64,000 nt of DNA from Bryobacteraceae bacterium (GTDB taxonomy: Bacteria > Acidobacteriota > Terriglobia > Bryobacterales > Bryobacteraceae), in the NCBI GenBank assembly GCA_025928545.1, contig JAICJH010000010.1, positions 62,001-126,000 on the forward strand, read 5' to 3'. The position numbers and the translations under genes are program-made. The number at the start of each line of letters is the position of its first letter. The first letter of the stretch is position 1. Below, piece after piece: positions 19,058 through 28,769 of the stretch. Under the pieces are notes generated by a model. It was not told the origin of the DNA. It was given only the letters and a program-made list of their open reading frames with translations, and did not search any database.

Positions 19058-19238
19058 GCGGGTTACTTTTCAACAAGATAGCCGCTTACTCCGGTGCGCT
19101 GAGCTCTGTTACAGAATCTTACACAACTACAAGCGTCGGGTCAGGTAACTATCAGAAGATCTTATCGTCTTGTTGTGGACAGCACATCCCGGTCGTGTTT
19201 GTCAGGCACGGAATCTGGCGAGGGGACGAAATCGAAAT

Positions 19239-22200
19239 ATGAATATCAATATGGCAAAACGATTCAGCGGGAGAGGGTGCATTGCACTCGCATCAGCCTT
19301 ATCGACGTTGTTATTTGTGCAGGCGGTATTGGCGCAGGGCGTGGGAACGATCAGGGGAACGGTGACGGATCCATCGGCATCGTCGGTGCCGAATGCCGCG
19401 GTCCACGTGACGGGTGGCGGACAAACCAGGGACGAAAAGACTGACGCAAAAGGCCAATTCACGATCTCGCTTCCCGCGGGGCAGTATACGGTTCACGTGA
19501 CGGCTCCGGGTTTTGTGAATGCAACGCAGACGAACGTTGCTGTGAGTTCGGGTCAGGCGAGCGCTCTGGACATCGCGATGCAGATTGCCGCCGCGGCGCA
19601 GCAGGTAGATGTGAATGAAGCCGGCGTGGGCGTGGTGAATACAGACCCGTCGAGCAACGCCGGCGCTCTTGTGCTTACGACCACCGACCTGGACGCGCTG
19701 CCGGACGATCCGGACGACCTGCAGTCGCAGCTGACTGCGATGGCGGGACCGTCGGCCGGTCCGAATGGCGCGCAGATCTTCGTGGATGGCTTCAGTGGCG
19801 GTCAGATGCCGCCGAAGAGTTCGATTCGGGAAATTCGCATCAATTCAAATCCCTTCGCTTCGGAATTCGACCGGCCCGGGTTTGGACGCATCCAGATTCT
19901 GACGCGTCCCGGAACGGACAGTTACCACGCCAGCGGTTTCATGACCTATGGCAATAAAGTTCTGGACACGCGCAATCCGTTTGTGAACGGTGTGGCTCCC
20001 GATTACAACAATCGGCAGTTGTCAGGTAGTTTGAGCGGTCCTCTGGCGAAGAAGTTTTCGTGGTTCCTCGATCTCAGCAAGCGCAATTTCGACAGCAGCG
20101 ATCTGATCAATGCCCTTACCCTGGATCCGGGGACGCTGGCCAAGACTAGTTTCAATCAGACGTACGCGGCGCCTTCGAAGAGCTGGTCTGTGAATCCCCG
20201 GCTGGATTATGCGATCAATCAGAACAACACACTCGTGCTGCGGTATGCCCGCACCAGTGGTTCGAGCATCGGCGGCGTGGGTGGCTTCAACCTGCCGAGT
20301 CAGGTGACCAACGGCGTCAACAAGAGCACGACAGTGCAGGGAACGGAGACGATGGTGATCGGCACCAAGGCTGTGAATGAAATCCTGTTCCAGTTGACGG
20401 ATTCGCGGCGCAACACGACGGGCGCCGGTTTTGCGGGTCCCACGATCAATGTTTCGAGCTCGTTCGTATCGGGAGGTTCATCGGCCAACGACTATACAAG
20501 GAACCGGGGGTACGAATTTCAGGATCTGGTGACGATGACGATGGGCAAGCACGCCGTGAAATTCGGTGGGCGCGCGCGGGTGGCCGAACTGAGCACGCAA
20601 TCGACCGTGAATTTCAACGGCACGTATTCGTTCGCCACGCCGAACAATGCAGCCAACGCAGCCTGCCTGAATGGCAAAGGGTTCTCTTATCTGCCGGCCC
20701 TTTCGAATCCAACGTCGCTCGACGTTTATCAGTACTCAATAATTCTCCAACAGCACAACGTTTCCAATCTGGCCATTCTGCAAAGTGGCTGCGGCCCCAC
20801 ATCGTACACGCTGAACGCCGGGGTTCCGAATTTCAGTGCCGATCAGAACGACGCTGGACTTTTCGCGCAGGACGACTGGCGGGTCGCGCCGAACTTCACA
20901 CTGAGCACCGGCCTCCGGTATGAATTGCAGAACAATATCGCGGACAAAGTAGATATCGCTCCGCGTATTGCGGTATCCTGGGCTCCCGGCGGCAAGGCGG
21001 GTAAGTCGAGCAAGACGGTTCTGCGCGGCGGTTGGGGAATGTTCTATGACCGCCTGCCGCTGAGCAACACGCTGAACACGATCAAGTACAACGGCGCCGG
21101 GCAGAATAACTACAACATCAATTCGACGAGCAACGATCCTGCTCTGGTGGCACAGGCATATCAGGCGCTTCAGTTCTTCCCTGTTCTTGCAACGGGCGTT
21201 GGCGACGGTAAGCCCTCGATCTCGCAGCTGGCCGCGGCCAATCAGACACGATATGAGATCGACGCGAATCTGAAATCCTCGTACATGATGCAATCGGCAT
21301 TCTCGCTGGAACGGGCGCTGCCCGGGCGTACTTCGCTATCGGTGAGTCTCACCGATTCGCGCGGCATCCACGATTCGCGCACACGCAGCATCAACGCGCC
21401 GTTTCCCGGAACCAACATCAAACCGTTTCCCGGCCAGAGTGAAATCTACCTGTACGAGGACACGGGAGTCTACAAGGAACTGCAGGCGATTACGAGCCTG
21501 AGCACTCGCGTGAACAGCCACATCTCGCTGAACGGCTATTATTCGTGGAGCAATTATCACACCAACAACAACGGGCTGCCGAGCAATCAGTACGATACGA
21601 GCATCGACTGGGGGCGCGCTTCGGGCAACCCGCATCATCGCGGCAATATCGTCGGTACAGTTGGACTGCCGTTCGGCTGGACGGCTTCGCCCAGCGTTAT
21701 GATGAGTTCCTCAACGCCTTTCAATATCACGTCGGGCACCGACTATAACGGCGACCTCATTAAGAACGACCGTCCCGCGTTCGCAGCGTCCGGAGCGGTT
21801 TGCGGCGGGAGCATCAAGTGCACACCGTTCGGCAACTTCAATGTGACGCCGGCTTTCGGCGAAAAACTCATTCCGATCAATTATGGGACCGGCGTGAGCC
21901 GCTTCAGCGCGGACGTTCGCTTCAGCCGCACGTGGGGCTGGGGTGAACGGCGCAACGGTTCGGCTGCTCCGCAGGGTGGAGGCGGCGGACGCGGCGGTGG
22001 ACCTCCGGCTGGTGGTGGTGCTGGCGGGCCAGGTGGTGGCGGAGCCCGCGGCGGCGGCGGTGGACGTGGCGGTGGTGGCGGAGGTTTTGGAGGCGGCGGG
22101 CGCGGCGGAGGTTTCGGCGCGGTAGGTGGAAGCACCGGTCATCGATATAACGTCGGCCTGACGGTTGCGGCGACCAATATCATGAATCACGTCAACCGCA

Positions 22201-22337
22201 GCAATCCGGTGGGCGATCTGAGTTCACCGTTCTTCGGGCAATCGCTGAGTTCGGGCGGTGGCGGTGGTGGTGGGCTCGCGGGCGGCACGGCTACCGGAAA
22301 TCGACGTATTCAGTTTACACTTCGGTTTACGTACTAG
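19239..22337 (+). CDS. TonB-receptor-like (Oar-type) outer-membrane protein with carboxypeptidase-regulatory domain, paralogue 1
   Basis: 1032 residues from ATG 19239 (another ATG at 19251 is possible; GAGGGG is about 14 bases upstream). Signal peptide, then a CarboxypepD_reg beta-sandwich (GTIRGTVTDPSASSVPNAAV, TKDAKG-like turns and GQYTVHVTAPGF), a plug-like region (QIFVDGFSGGQMPPKSSIREI, PFASEFDRPGFGRIQI) and a 22-strand-type barrel with FAQDDWRVAPNFTLSTGLRYE. A Gly/Arg-rich insert of ~55 residues (nt 21970-22120) sits just before the last strands, and the end QFTLRFTY has a terminal aromatic. In Acidobacteria these are numerous; ligand unknown. The next gene is a paralogue sharing most motifs. 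Confidence 0.9.
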   Translation: MNINMAKRFSGRGCIALASALSTLLFVQAVLAQGVGTIRGTVTDPSASSVPNAAVHVTGGGQTRDEKTDAKGQFTISLPAGQYTVHVTAPGFVNATQTNVAVSSGQASALDIAMQIAAAAQQVDVNEAGVGVVNTDPSSNAGALVLTTTDLDALPDDPDDLQSQLTAMAGPSAGPNGAQIFVDGFSGGQMPPKSSIREIRINSNPFASEFDRPGFGRIQILTRPGTDSYHASGFMTYGNKVLDTRNPFVNGVAPDYNNRQLSGSLSGPLAKKFSWFLDLSKRNFDSSDLINALTLDPGTLAKTSFNQTYAAPSKSWSVNPRLDYAINQNNTLVLRYARTSGSSIGGVGGFNLPSQVTNGVNKSTTVQGTETMVIGTKAVNEILFQLTDSRRNTTGAGFAGPTINVSSSFVSGGSSANDYTRNRGYEFQDLVTMTMGKHAVKFGGRARVAELSTQSTVNFNGTYSFATPNNAANAACLNGKGFSYLPALSNPTSLDVYQYSIILQQHNVSNLAILQSGCGPTSYTLNAGVPNFSADQNDAGLFAQDDWRVAPNFTLSTGLRYELQNNIADKVDIAPRIAVSWAPGGKAGKSSKTVLRGGWGMFYDRLPLSNTLNTIKYNGAGQNNYNINSTSNDPALVAQAYQALQFFPVLATGVGDGKPSISQLAAANQTRYEIDANLKSSYMMQSAFSLERALPGRTSLSVSLTDSRGIHDSRTRSINAPFPGTNIKPFPGQSEIYLYEDTGVYKELQAITSLSTRVNSHISLNGYYSWSNYHTNNNGLPSNQYDTSIDWGRASGNPHHRGNIVGTVGLPFGWTASPSVMMSSSTPFNITSGTDYNGDLIKNDRPAFAASGAVCGGSIKCTPFGNFNVTPAFGEKLIPINYGTGVSRFSADVRFSRTWGWGERRNGSAAPQGGGGGRGGGPPAGGGAGGPGGGGARGGGGGRGGGGGGFGGGGRGGGFGAVGGSTGHRYNVGLTVAATNIMNHVNRSNPVGDLSSPFFGQSLSSGGGGGGGLAGGTATGNRRIQFTLRFTY

Positions 22338-22365
22338 CGGTAAGAACAATCCAGGATGTTTCAAC

Positions 22366-22394
22366 AACGGCGAGGCCACGGTCTCGCCGTTTTT
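22366..22394 (+). terminator. rho-independent terminator of the first receptor-like gene
   Basis: AACGGCGAG and CTCGCCGTT form a perfect 9-bp stem around an 8-base loop (GCCACGGT), followed by a T run (TTTTTG), 28 bases after the stop at 22337. It separates the two paralogues transcriptionally. Confidence 0.85.
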
Positions 22395-22714
22395 GTTCGT
22401 GCGATTTCTCTTTTGCGTCCTGATGGCCGTTGCGGGCTAAATAGTAATAATGGATGATCCACGGACTCGCCCCGGATCCCGCCGGGGTCTCCAGTTCCTG
22501 CAACGCAGCTAACGGGAACGTTACCTCCAGTGAGCGCCCGCAGAATGCGAATCGGCGCTCGTTCTTCAGAAGAGTGCCGGGAGATACGAAAACAGCCCGC
22601 TCAGCAGTGAACATCGGCACATGACCATTTTTTCATTTGCAACCGCCATCACCGAACGGTGCAGCGTGCGGTTTTCGGGCTGTAACTGCTCAAATCCCCC
22701 GTCGTCTTTTCTAA

Positions 22715-22757
22715 CAGGTCGCATCTGGCAGGTCGCAGCTGGTAGGTCGCAGCTGGC
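22715..22757. repeat. three 14-bp tandem repeats
   Basis: CAGGTCGCATCTGG, CAGGTCGCAGCTGG and TAGGTCGCAGCTGG follow one another with one or two differences and lie 24 bases before the start of the second receptor-like gene. They could be a binding-site array or slippage product. Confidence 0.7.
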
Positions 22758-22780
22758 AGTTCGGGGAATTGAGCGAAGAC

Positions 22781-25700
22781 ATGCAAAAATTCTTAACCAT
22801 TTTCAACGCCAGCGCAGTCGCGTTGCTGGCGTTCTCCGCGGTGCAGAGCCTTCGCGCCCAGACCGCGGGCACGATCAAAGGCACGGTGAAAGATCCGTCC
22901 TCCGCTGTCGTGCCAGGGGCTGCGATTCATGTGACAGGTTCCGGCCTGACGCGTGACGATAAAACGGATAACAGCGGCCAGTTCACCGAGAATGTTCCAG
23001 CGGGCCAATACACGGTTACCGTAACGGCGGGTGGCTTTGTGACGGCAACGCAGCAGGTCACGGTTTCATCCGGTCAGGCCAGTCCAGTTGACGTCGCTTT
23101 GCAGATTGCCACGACTGCCGAGCAGGTGGATGTGACATCGTCGGCCGCAGCTAACACGGTGAGCGTCGATCCCTCGCAGAATGCGGGGGCGCTGGTTCTG
23201 TCAGAGACGGACATGGATGCGCTGCCCGACGATCCGGACGATTTACAGTCGCAGTTAAGTGCGATGGCGGGTCCGGGGGGCGGCCCGAATGGACCGCAGA
23301 TCTTTATCGACGGCTTCAGCGGGGGCCAGATGCCGCCGAAGAGTTCGATCCGGGAAATTCGGATCAACTCGAATCCGTTTGCGTCGGAGTTCGACAGTCC
23401 TGGGTTCGGCCGTGTTCAGATCTTCACGAAGCCGGGTACCGATTCTTATCACGCGAACGCATTCTTTATTTTTGGGGACCATGCGCTCGATACGCGCAAT
23501 CCGTTTGTGGTGGGCCCGATGCCGAATTACAACAACCGGCAACTCGAAGGCAGCGTGAGCGGGCCGCTGGGAAAGAAACTGTCGTGGTTCCTCAACGCCA
23601 ATCAACGCAACTTCAACACGGCGCAGTTGATTAACGGGGAGACGCTCGATGCGAACCTGAATCCGACTCCGTATAATGCGACGTTCGCTACGCCATCGAG
23701 AAACTGGAATATCAATCCGCGGATCGACTACGCGATCAATGAGAACAACACACTGGTCACGCGCTTCGAACACAGCACGCGATCGGGCGAAGGCGGTGTG
23801 GGCGGTTTCAATCTTCCGACTCAGGAGATCTTCAATGGCAGTAAGGGGAACACGCTGCAGGCGACCGAGACGATGGTGATCGGGACGAGGTCCGTCAATG
23901 AGATTCTGTTTCAGTTCGACGAGTCGCATTCGAACAGCAATGCGGCATTCTTTCCAGGGCCCACGATCAGTGTGGCCGGGGCATTCACTTCGGGCGGGAA
24001 CCTGCAGGCGAACTTCAATCACAACAAGCTGTATGAACTTCAGGAAATGAACACGATCACGGCGGGCAAACACACGATGAAGTTCGGCGCGAGGCTGCGC
24101 GAAAACCTGACGGATGTTCAGTCGACTTCGAATTTCAACGGCACCTATACGTTCACGACGCCGAACAATCCGGCTGCCGCCGCGTGCTTCAACGGCACGT
24201 TCGATCCCGCGCTTCCTGCATTGACGAATCCAACGTCGATACAGGTTTACCAATACACGCAGTTGGCCCTGCAGCACGGGTTTTCGATGCCTGAGATCCT
24301 GCAGGCCGGGTGCGGCCCGACCGGATTCAGCCTGAACGCGGGGCCGTCGCTTTTTAGTGTGAGGCAGTTCGATGCCGGGCTGTTCGCGCAGGACGACTGG
24401 AGAGTGAAGCCGAACATAACGGTGAGCGGAGGGCTTCGATACGAGGTGCAGAGCAATATTGCGGACAAGACGGACTTCGCGCCGCGCCTCGCAGTGTCGT
24501 GGGCGCCGGGTGGCAAGGCGGGCAAGACGAGCAAGACAGTGTTGCGCGCAGGATCGGGACTCTTCTATTACAGATTTCCGATGAGCAACGTTTTGAATGC
24601 ACTGCGATACAACGGTTTCGGACAACAGAATTATCTGATCAATTCGCAGACGTCACCGGCGGCGGCATTCCCGGCACTGGCGGCCTATGGAACCCCGTCG
24701 GGGATCCCGCCATTGTCGCTGCTGGCGACCTCTACGCAGGCGCTCTACCAGATCGACCCGAACCTGAGGGCTGCGTACATGATCCAAAACGCGGCGTCGA
24801 TTGAGCGAGCACTGCCTGGACGAACTACTCTGACCATCAATGTAACCGATTCACGCGGCGTGCACGACATGCGGCAGAGGCAGATTAATGCGTATCTGCC
24901 CGGCACGTACGATCCATTGACGCAGACTCCGGGAGTACTGCCATTTCCGGGGAAAGGATTCATCTACAACTACGAGAACACAGGCATGTACAAAGAGCTT
25001 CAGGTGATTACGAGCGTGAATTCGCGGGTCAACAATCACGTATCGATCAATGGATTCTATGCGTGGTCCGACTATCACACGAATGCGAACGGATTTCCGA
25101 GCAATCAGTACAACACGTCTCTCGACTGGGGAAGGGCAGGGGTGCCGGCCCACCGAGTGAACATGGTCGCCACGCTCGGATTGCCATTCGGATGGACGGC
25201 GGCGCCGAGCTTTTCGGCAAGTTCGTCGATACCGTTTAACATCACGGAAGGATTCGATTATAACGGCGATGGTATCTCCAATGACCGGCCGTCGTTCGCG
25301 CCGGCAGGAGCCGCATGCAGCCGGACGATCCGCTGCACACCATTCGGGAATTTCAACGTTTCGCCTGGGCCAAATGCGATACCGATCCCGGTGAATTATG
25401 CCAATGGTCCGAAGCGCTGGGATGCCGATGTCCGTTTCACGCGCTATTGGGGCTGGGGTGAAAGCCGCAACGTGGGGACTGGCACGGGCGGTGGCGGCGG
25501 CATGGGCGGGCCTCCGGGTGGTGGACGTGACGGCGGTGGCCGCAGGGGCACCGGCGGGTTTGCCGGTGGCCGTGGTGGCGGATTCGGCCAGATTGGCGGC
25601 AGCAGCAGCCATCGATATAACGTCGGGTTGACGGTGGCTGTGACCGATATTTTCAATCACGTGAATCTGGCGAATCCGGTCGGAAGTCTGAACTCACCGT

Positions 25701-25804
25701 TCTTTGGAGAATCGCTGAATGCGGTCAGTACCGGGCAGGGACTGGGCGGCGGCGGCGTTACCGGGACACGCAGAGTGCAGTTGAGCCTTCGGTTTACTTA
25801 TTGA
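22781..25804 (+). CDS. TonB-receptor-like (Oar-type) outer-membrane protein, paralogue 2
   Basis: 1007 residues from ATG 22781 (a TTG at 22769 is an alternative). Same architecture as the preceding gene: signal peptide ending SLRAQ, CarboxypepD_reg domain (GTIKGTVKDPSSAVVPGAAI), the shared DMDALPDDPDDLQSQLSAM and QIFIDGFSGGQMPPKSSI segments, barrel with FAQDDWRVKPNITVSGGLRYE and end VQLSLRFTY. A Gly-rich insert of ~35 residues (nt 25488-25590) is in the same place but shorter than in paralogue 1. The tandem pair arose by duplication and divergence. Substrate unknown; it may bind and import a large polymer-derived ligand, which is family-level inference. Confidence 0.9.
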   Translation: MQKFLTIFNASAVALLAFSAVQSLRAQTAGTIKGTVKDPSSAVVPGAAIHVTGSGLTRDDKTDNSGQFTENVPAGQYTVTVTAGGFVTATQQVTVSSGQASPVDVALQIATTAEQVDVTSSAAANTVSVDPSQNAGALVLSETDMDALPDDPDDLQSQLSAMAGPGGGPNGPQIFIDGFSGGQMPPKSSIREIRINSNPFASEFDSPGFGRVQIFTKPGTDSYHANAFFIFGDHALDTRNPFVVGPMPNYNNRQLEGSVSGPLGKKLSWFLNANQRNFNTAQLINGETLDANLNPTPYNATFATPSRNWNINPRIDYAINENNTLVTRFEHSTRSGEGGVGGFNLPTQEIFNGSKGNTLQATETMVIGTRSVNEILFQFDESHSNSNAAFFPGPTISVAGAFTSGGNLQANFNHNKLYELQEMNTITAGKHTMKFGARLRENLTDVQSTSNFNGTYTFTTPNNPAAAACFNGTFDPALPALTNPTSIQVYQYTQLALQHGFSMPEILQAGCGPTGFSLNAGPSLFSVRQFDAGLFAQDDWRVKPNITVSGGLRYEVQSNIADKTDFAPRLAVSWAPGGKAGKTSKTVLRAGSGLFYYRFPMSNVLNALRYNGFGQQNYLINSQTSPAAAFPALAAYGTPSGIPPLSLLATSTQALYQIDPNLRAAYMIQNAASIERALPGRTTLTINVTDSRGVHDMRQRQINAYLPGTYDPLTQTPGVLPFPGKGFIYNYENTGMYKELQVITSVNSRVNNHVSINGFYAWSDYHTNANGFPSNQYNTSLDWGRAGVPAHRVNMVATLGLPFGWTAAPSFSASSSIPFNITEGFDYNGDGISNDRPSFAPAGAACSRTIRCTPFGNFNVSPGPNAIPIPVNYANGPKRWDADVRFTRYWGWGESRNVGTGTGGGGGMGGPPGGGRDGGGRRGTGGFAGGRGGGFGQIGGSSSHRYNVGLTVAVTDIFNHVNLANPVGSLNSPFFGESLNAVSTGQGLGGGGVTGTRRVQLSLRFTY

Positions 25805-25924
25805 TTCGAGAAACCGCTCGCTTGCGCGCGCGGCTCGGTAGCTCGCGTCATGGGCATGCAGTCGCGAGTGCACCAAGCCGTTTTCAATAACGAACCGTTT
25901 TGCATTTTGGGCTGGATTCTTCGC

Positions 25925-25930
25925 TATACT
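25925..25930 (+). promoter_or_regulatory. -10 hexamer TATACT upstream of the DUF1080 gene
   Basis: TATACT ends 13 bases before ATG 25944, predicting a leader of only about 6-7 bases. The best -35 candidate, TTGCAT at 25900-25905, has a long 19-base spacer. Confidence 0.45.
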
Positions 25931-25943
25931 TCCTGGGTATCCG

Positions 25944-27401
25944 ATGAATCCAACCATGTACAAAAACACATTTGCGCTAATAATTTTAGCGATCGGGTCG
26001 GTCCTGGTTTTCAGCACCGCGGCATTTTCACAGGCGACCGGCGGAGGTCGCGGTGGCGGCATTCCGAACGCTACGCCGGAGCAGACTGCCGCGATCGCGC
26101 AGATGAACTCGGAGATGGCGGCAGCGAACCAGACGTTGACCGCGGCGAGAACCGCGGTGACAGCGGCTGCGCTTGCGCAGCCCCGCAGCAATCCAGGAAT
26201 TCAGGCAGCGGTAGATGGCGTCAAAGCGGCAGAGTTGGCGCTTGCGAATGCGCGGGCTGCGGCGTTCGCGAAGATTCAGGCATCGCCGAGCAAACTGGCT
26301 TCCGATCAGATTGCGGCGCTGGCGAGTGGAGCCGGTGCGGCGGGTGGTCGAGGTGCAGCGGGACGGGGCGCCGGTGGTGGTGGGCGAGGCATGACATTTC
26401 CGCATGCAACGGCAGCTCAGGCTGACGTGCTTTTGGCGATGAGCGCGAACCTGACGGCACAAGCTCAGGCCCTGACGGAGGCACGAGCCGCCGTTACAGC
26501 GGCGGCGCTTGCGCAACCGAAAAACGATGCGACAGTTCAGGCGAAGGTGAATGCGGTGGCGGCGGCGGAGTTGGCGCTGGCATCGGCACGGGCGGATGCC
26601 TTCGCAAAAATTCAGGCGAGTAAAGATAAACTGGATGCCGAACAACTGACCGCGCTGGTAGCGGGGAACGGAAACTATCCGACTGCGAACGGGCTCGAAG
26701 GAGAGCCGTACGATTTTAACGATCACCGCGGGTATGTCTCATTGTTCGATGGTGTGAGCCTCAAGGGCTGGGACGGCAATTCAAAATTCTGGCGCGCGGA
26801 AGGCGGGGCACTCGTGGGCGAATCGACGCCGACGAATCCGAGCGGTAACAGCTATATTGCCTACCGGGATGTGGTGGCGAAGGATTTCACGCTCAAATTC
26901 GAGATCAAAGTGGAAGGCACCGGCGGAAGCGGTTTGCAGTATCGCAGCAAGACCGGCGTTCCGTGGCTCAGCGGTATTTCTCCGGCGGTGACGGCGAACG
27001 TCGGTCCCGTGAATCTTGCCTGGATGATGACTGGGCCGCAGGCCGATTTCTGGCCGAGTCAGGTTTACACCGGGCAGTTCTATTCGGAAAATACGCCGAT
27101 GAGGATTATGGCCTGGCGCGGCGAGGTTGTCGAAGGAGTGGGTCTGGGCGGACGGCGCATCATGGGGACAATCGGAGATCGCGCTGAACTCGGCAAGCTG
27201 GTTAAGATGAATGACTGGAACCAGTACATCGTGATTGCGAGGGGCGGGACTTTTATCCATATCGTAAACGGTCAACTGATGTCGGTGATGATCGATGACG
27301 ATCCGAATTCGTCGAATAACCAGCCTGGGATATTCGGAATCGAGATTGAAGCGACCACGAAAGTGTCGATGCGCAATATCTGGCTGAAGAAGCTGAACTA
27401 G
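25944..27401 (+). CDS. secreted DUF1080 (3-keto-disaccharide hydrolase-like) protein with duplicated helical N-terminus
   Basis: 485 residues: signal peptide (TFALIILAIGSVLVFSTAAFSQ), two Ala-rich helical repeats of ~85 residues (about 46-132 and 158-245) joined by a Gly/Arg linker, then a DUF1080 beta-sandwich (265-485) with YVSLFDGVSLKGWDG, FWRAEGGALVGE, DFTLKFEIKVEG and GSGLQYRSKTG. DUF1080 is a concanavalin-like fold found in glycan-related exported proteins. The helical repeats share TAARTAVTAAALAQP / TEARAAVTAAALAQP and end in KLxxxQ, loosely like Spy/CpxP-type hairpins. The TAG stop is followed immediately by the GTG of the MFS gene, implying one operon. Confidence 0.85.
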   Translation: MNPTMYKNTFALIILAIGSVLVFSTAAFSQATGGGRGGGIPNATPEQTAAIAQMNSEMAAANQTLTAARTAVTAAALAQPRSNPGIQAAVDGVKAAELALANARAAAFAKIQASPSKLASDQIAALASGAGAAGGRGAAGRGAGGGGRGMTFPHATAAQADVLLAMSANLTAQAQALTEARAAVTAAALAQPKNDATVQAKVNAVAAAELALASARADAFAKIQASKDKLDAEQLTALVAGNGNYPTANGLEGEPYDFNDHRGYVSLFDGVSLKGWDGNSKFWRAEGGALVGESTPTNPSGNSYIAYRDVVAKDFTLKFEIKVEGTGGSGLQYRSKTGVPWLSGISPAVTANVGPVNLAWMMTGPQADFWPSQVYTGQFYSENTPMRIMAWRGEVVEGVGLGGRRIMGTIGDRAELGKLVKMNDWNQYIVIARGGTFIHIVNGQLMSVMIDDDPNSSNNQPGIFGIEIEATTKVSMRNIWLKKLN

Positions 27402-28769
27402 GTGAAGCCACAAACGCAGAAGACGCCGGAATCCACGAACGCCGTGGTGATCGATGCAGGCAAGCTGCTCGACATGGGAGCGTGGAATGGATATCAGAAA
27501 GCGCTGACGCTGCTGGCGGCGCTGGCCGTGATTTTCGACGGATTCGATATTCAGATTCTGGGATTTGCAATTCCGGCGATCATGCGCGAATGGCATCTAA
27601 CGAGGGCTGCCTTCGCGCCGATTGCGGCGTTGGGGTTGGCCGGTATGGCTGTGGGAAGTCCGGTGGCAGGCTGGTGCGGGGATCGTTTCGGGCGGCGAAC
27701 TACATTGATCGGCTGTGTGCTGGTTTTTGGGCTCGCCACGTTTACCACCGCATTTTGCCACTCGGTGGCGCAGTTGGGATTCCTGCGCACGATGGCGGGA
27801 CTGGGCATTGGCGGAGCGCTGCCGAACGCCAGCGCCCTGGTCGCCGAGTTTGCTCCTTTGCGCCGGCGCGCGCTCGGAGTGTCGCTCACCGTCATGTGCA
27901 TTCCGTTGGGGGGTATGGTGGGTGGCTTAGTGGCGGGCCGGATTCTGCCTGGGCTCGGCTGGCACGTTCTCTACATGATCGGGGGCGCTGCGCCGCTGCT
28001 CTTTGCCGGAGTCATGCTGGCGGGTCTGGCGGAATCGCCGCGTTATCTGGCGCGCCATCCGGAGAAACACGCGGTACTCGCGCGCGAGCTATCGAAGATG
28101 GGGCATATTGTTCCGGCGGGCACTGTATTCGTGACGATGCCGGAGCAGGAAACGAAAAGCGCGGGTTCCATACGGTCATTGTTCTCGCCCGAACTGCGGA
28201 TCAATACTCTGGGGCTCTGGCTGGCGTTTTTCGCCAGTCTGAATGGAGTGTACCTGGTTTTCAGCTGGTTACCGGCGATGCTCACGGCTCAGGGACTCGA
28301 TCTGGGTACGGCGAGTTCGGCGCTGGCCGCTTATAACTTTGGCGGCGTGTTCGGCGTCCTGCTGATCGCAACGGCAGTCACCGCGTTCGGATCCCGCAGG
28401 CCGTTGCTGGCGGGGGCGTTCGGCGCGGCGGCGAGTGCACTGATCCTGCGGCTGGTCCATATTACTCCGGCGGGAGATCATACGATTCTGATTGCGGGAA
28501 TCGGGTTGCATGGGCTTTTCGTGAACGCGATACAGACGACGATGTACGCGCTTGGGTCGCATGTGTATCCCACGCGGATTCGCGCAACGGGAATCGCGTG
28601 CGCGGCGGCGGTGGGGCGTGTGGGCGGGTTGGTGTCTTCGTTGGCAGGCGCGGCGATTATCCAGGCGGGCAGCGGATTCTATCTGGTGTACCTGGCGATT
28701 ATGATGACCGGTGCATTCGTGGGGCTGGCGATCGTCCGCAGCCACTATCCGGGCAGCCGCACGCGCTGA
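27402..28769 (+). CDS. MFS transporter, aromatic acid:H+ symporter (AAHS) type
   Basis: 455 residues from GTG 27402, directly abutting the stop of the DUF1080 gene. About 12 membrane segments. DGFDIQILGFAIPAIMREW in TM1, GSPVAGWCGDRFGRRTTL (loop 2-3 motif) and RTMAGLGIGGALPNASALVAEFAP are the marks of the PcaK/BenK-like AAHS family, proton-coupled importers of benzoate-type acids; NiaP-like vitamin transporters are close relatives. The pre-TM1 segment IDAGKLLDMGAWNGYQKAL also fits this family. No aromatic catabolic gene lies nearby. It converges on the YHYH gene with no bases between the stop codons. Confidence 0.88.
   Translation: MKPQTQKTPESTNAVVIDAGKLLDMGAWNGYQKALTLLAALAVIFDGFDIQILGFAIPAIMREWHLTRAAFAPIAALGLAGMAVGSPVAGWCGDRFGRRTTLIGCVLVFGLATFTTAFCHSVAQLGFLRTMAGLGIGGALPNASALVAEFAPLRRRALGVSLTVMCIPLGGMVGGLVAGRILPGLGWHVLYMIGGAAPLLFAGVMLAGLAESPRYLARHPEKHAVLARELSKMGHIVPAGTVFVTMPEQETKSAGSIRSLFSPELRINTLGLWLAFFASLNGVYLVFSWLPAMLTAQGLDLGTASSALAAYNFGGVFGVLLIATAVTAFGSRRPLLAGAFGAAASALILRLVHITPAGDHTILIAGIGLHGLFVNAIQTTMYALGSHVYPTRIRATGIACAAAVGRVGGLVSSLAGAAIIQAGSGFYLVYLAIMMTGAFVGLAIVRSHYPGSRTR

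Larger units (their letters stand above)
22338..22780. other. 443-bp intergenic stretch between the tandem receptor-like genes
   Basis: It holds a rho-independent terminator near its start, a run of unassigned sequence, a T-rich segment around 22625 (CCATTTTTTCATTTG) and three 14-bp tandem repeats at 22715-22756 shortly before the second paralogue. A 97-codon open frame on the minus strand crosses the terminator and does not look genuine. Confidence 0.5.

Noticed and set aside
21943..22125. Gly/Pro-rich frames on both strands in the receptor-like gene
   Set aside because: They are the same GGN-rich DNA read in other frames; only the plus-strand gene frame continues a barrel protein.
22327..22620. 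97-codon minus-strand open frame between the tandem receptor-like genes
   Set aside because: It runs across a clear intrinsic terminator and over the end of the upstream gene, has no start signal, and matches nothing I recognise.
23255..24625. 456-codon open frame antisense to the second receptor-like gene
   Set aside because: Arg/His-rich composition typical of the reverse frame of GC-rich coding DNA; the plus-strand protein has clear domains.
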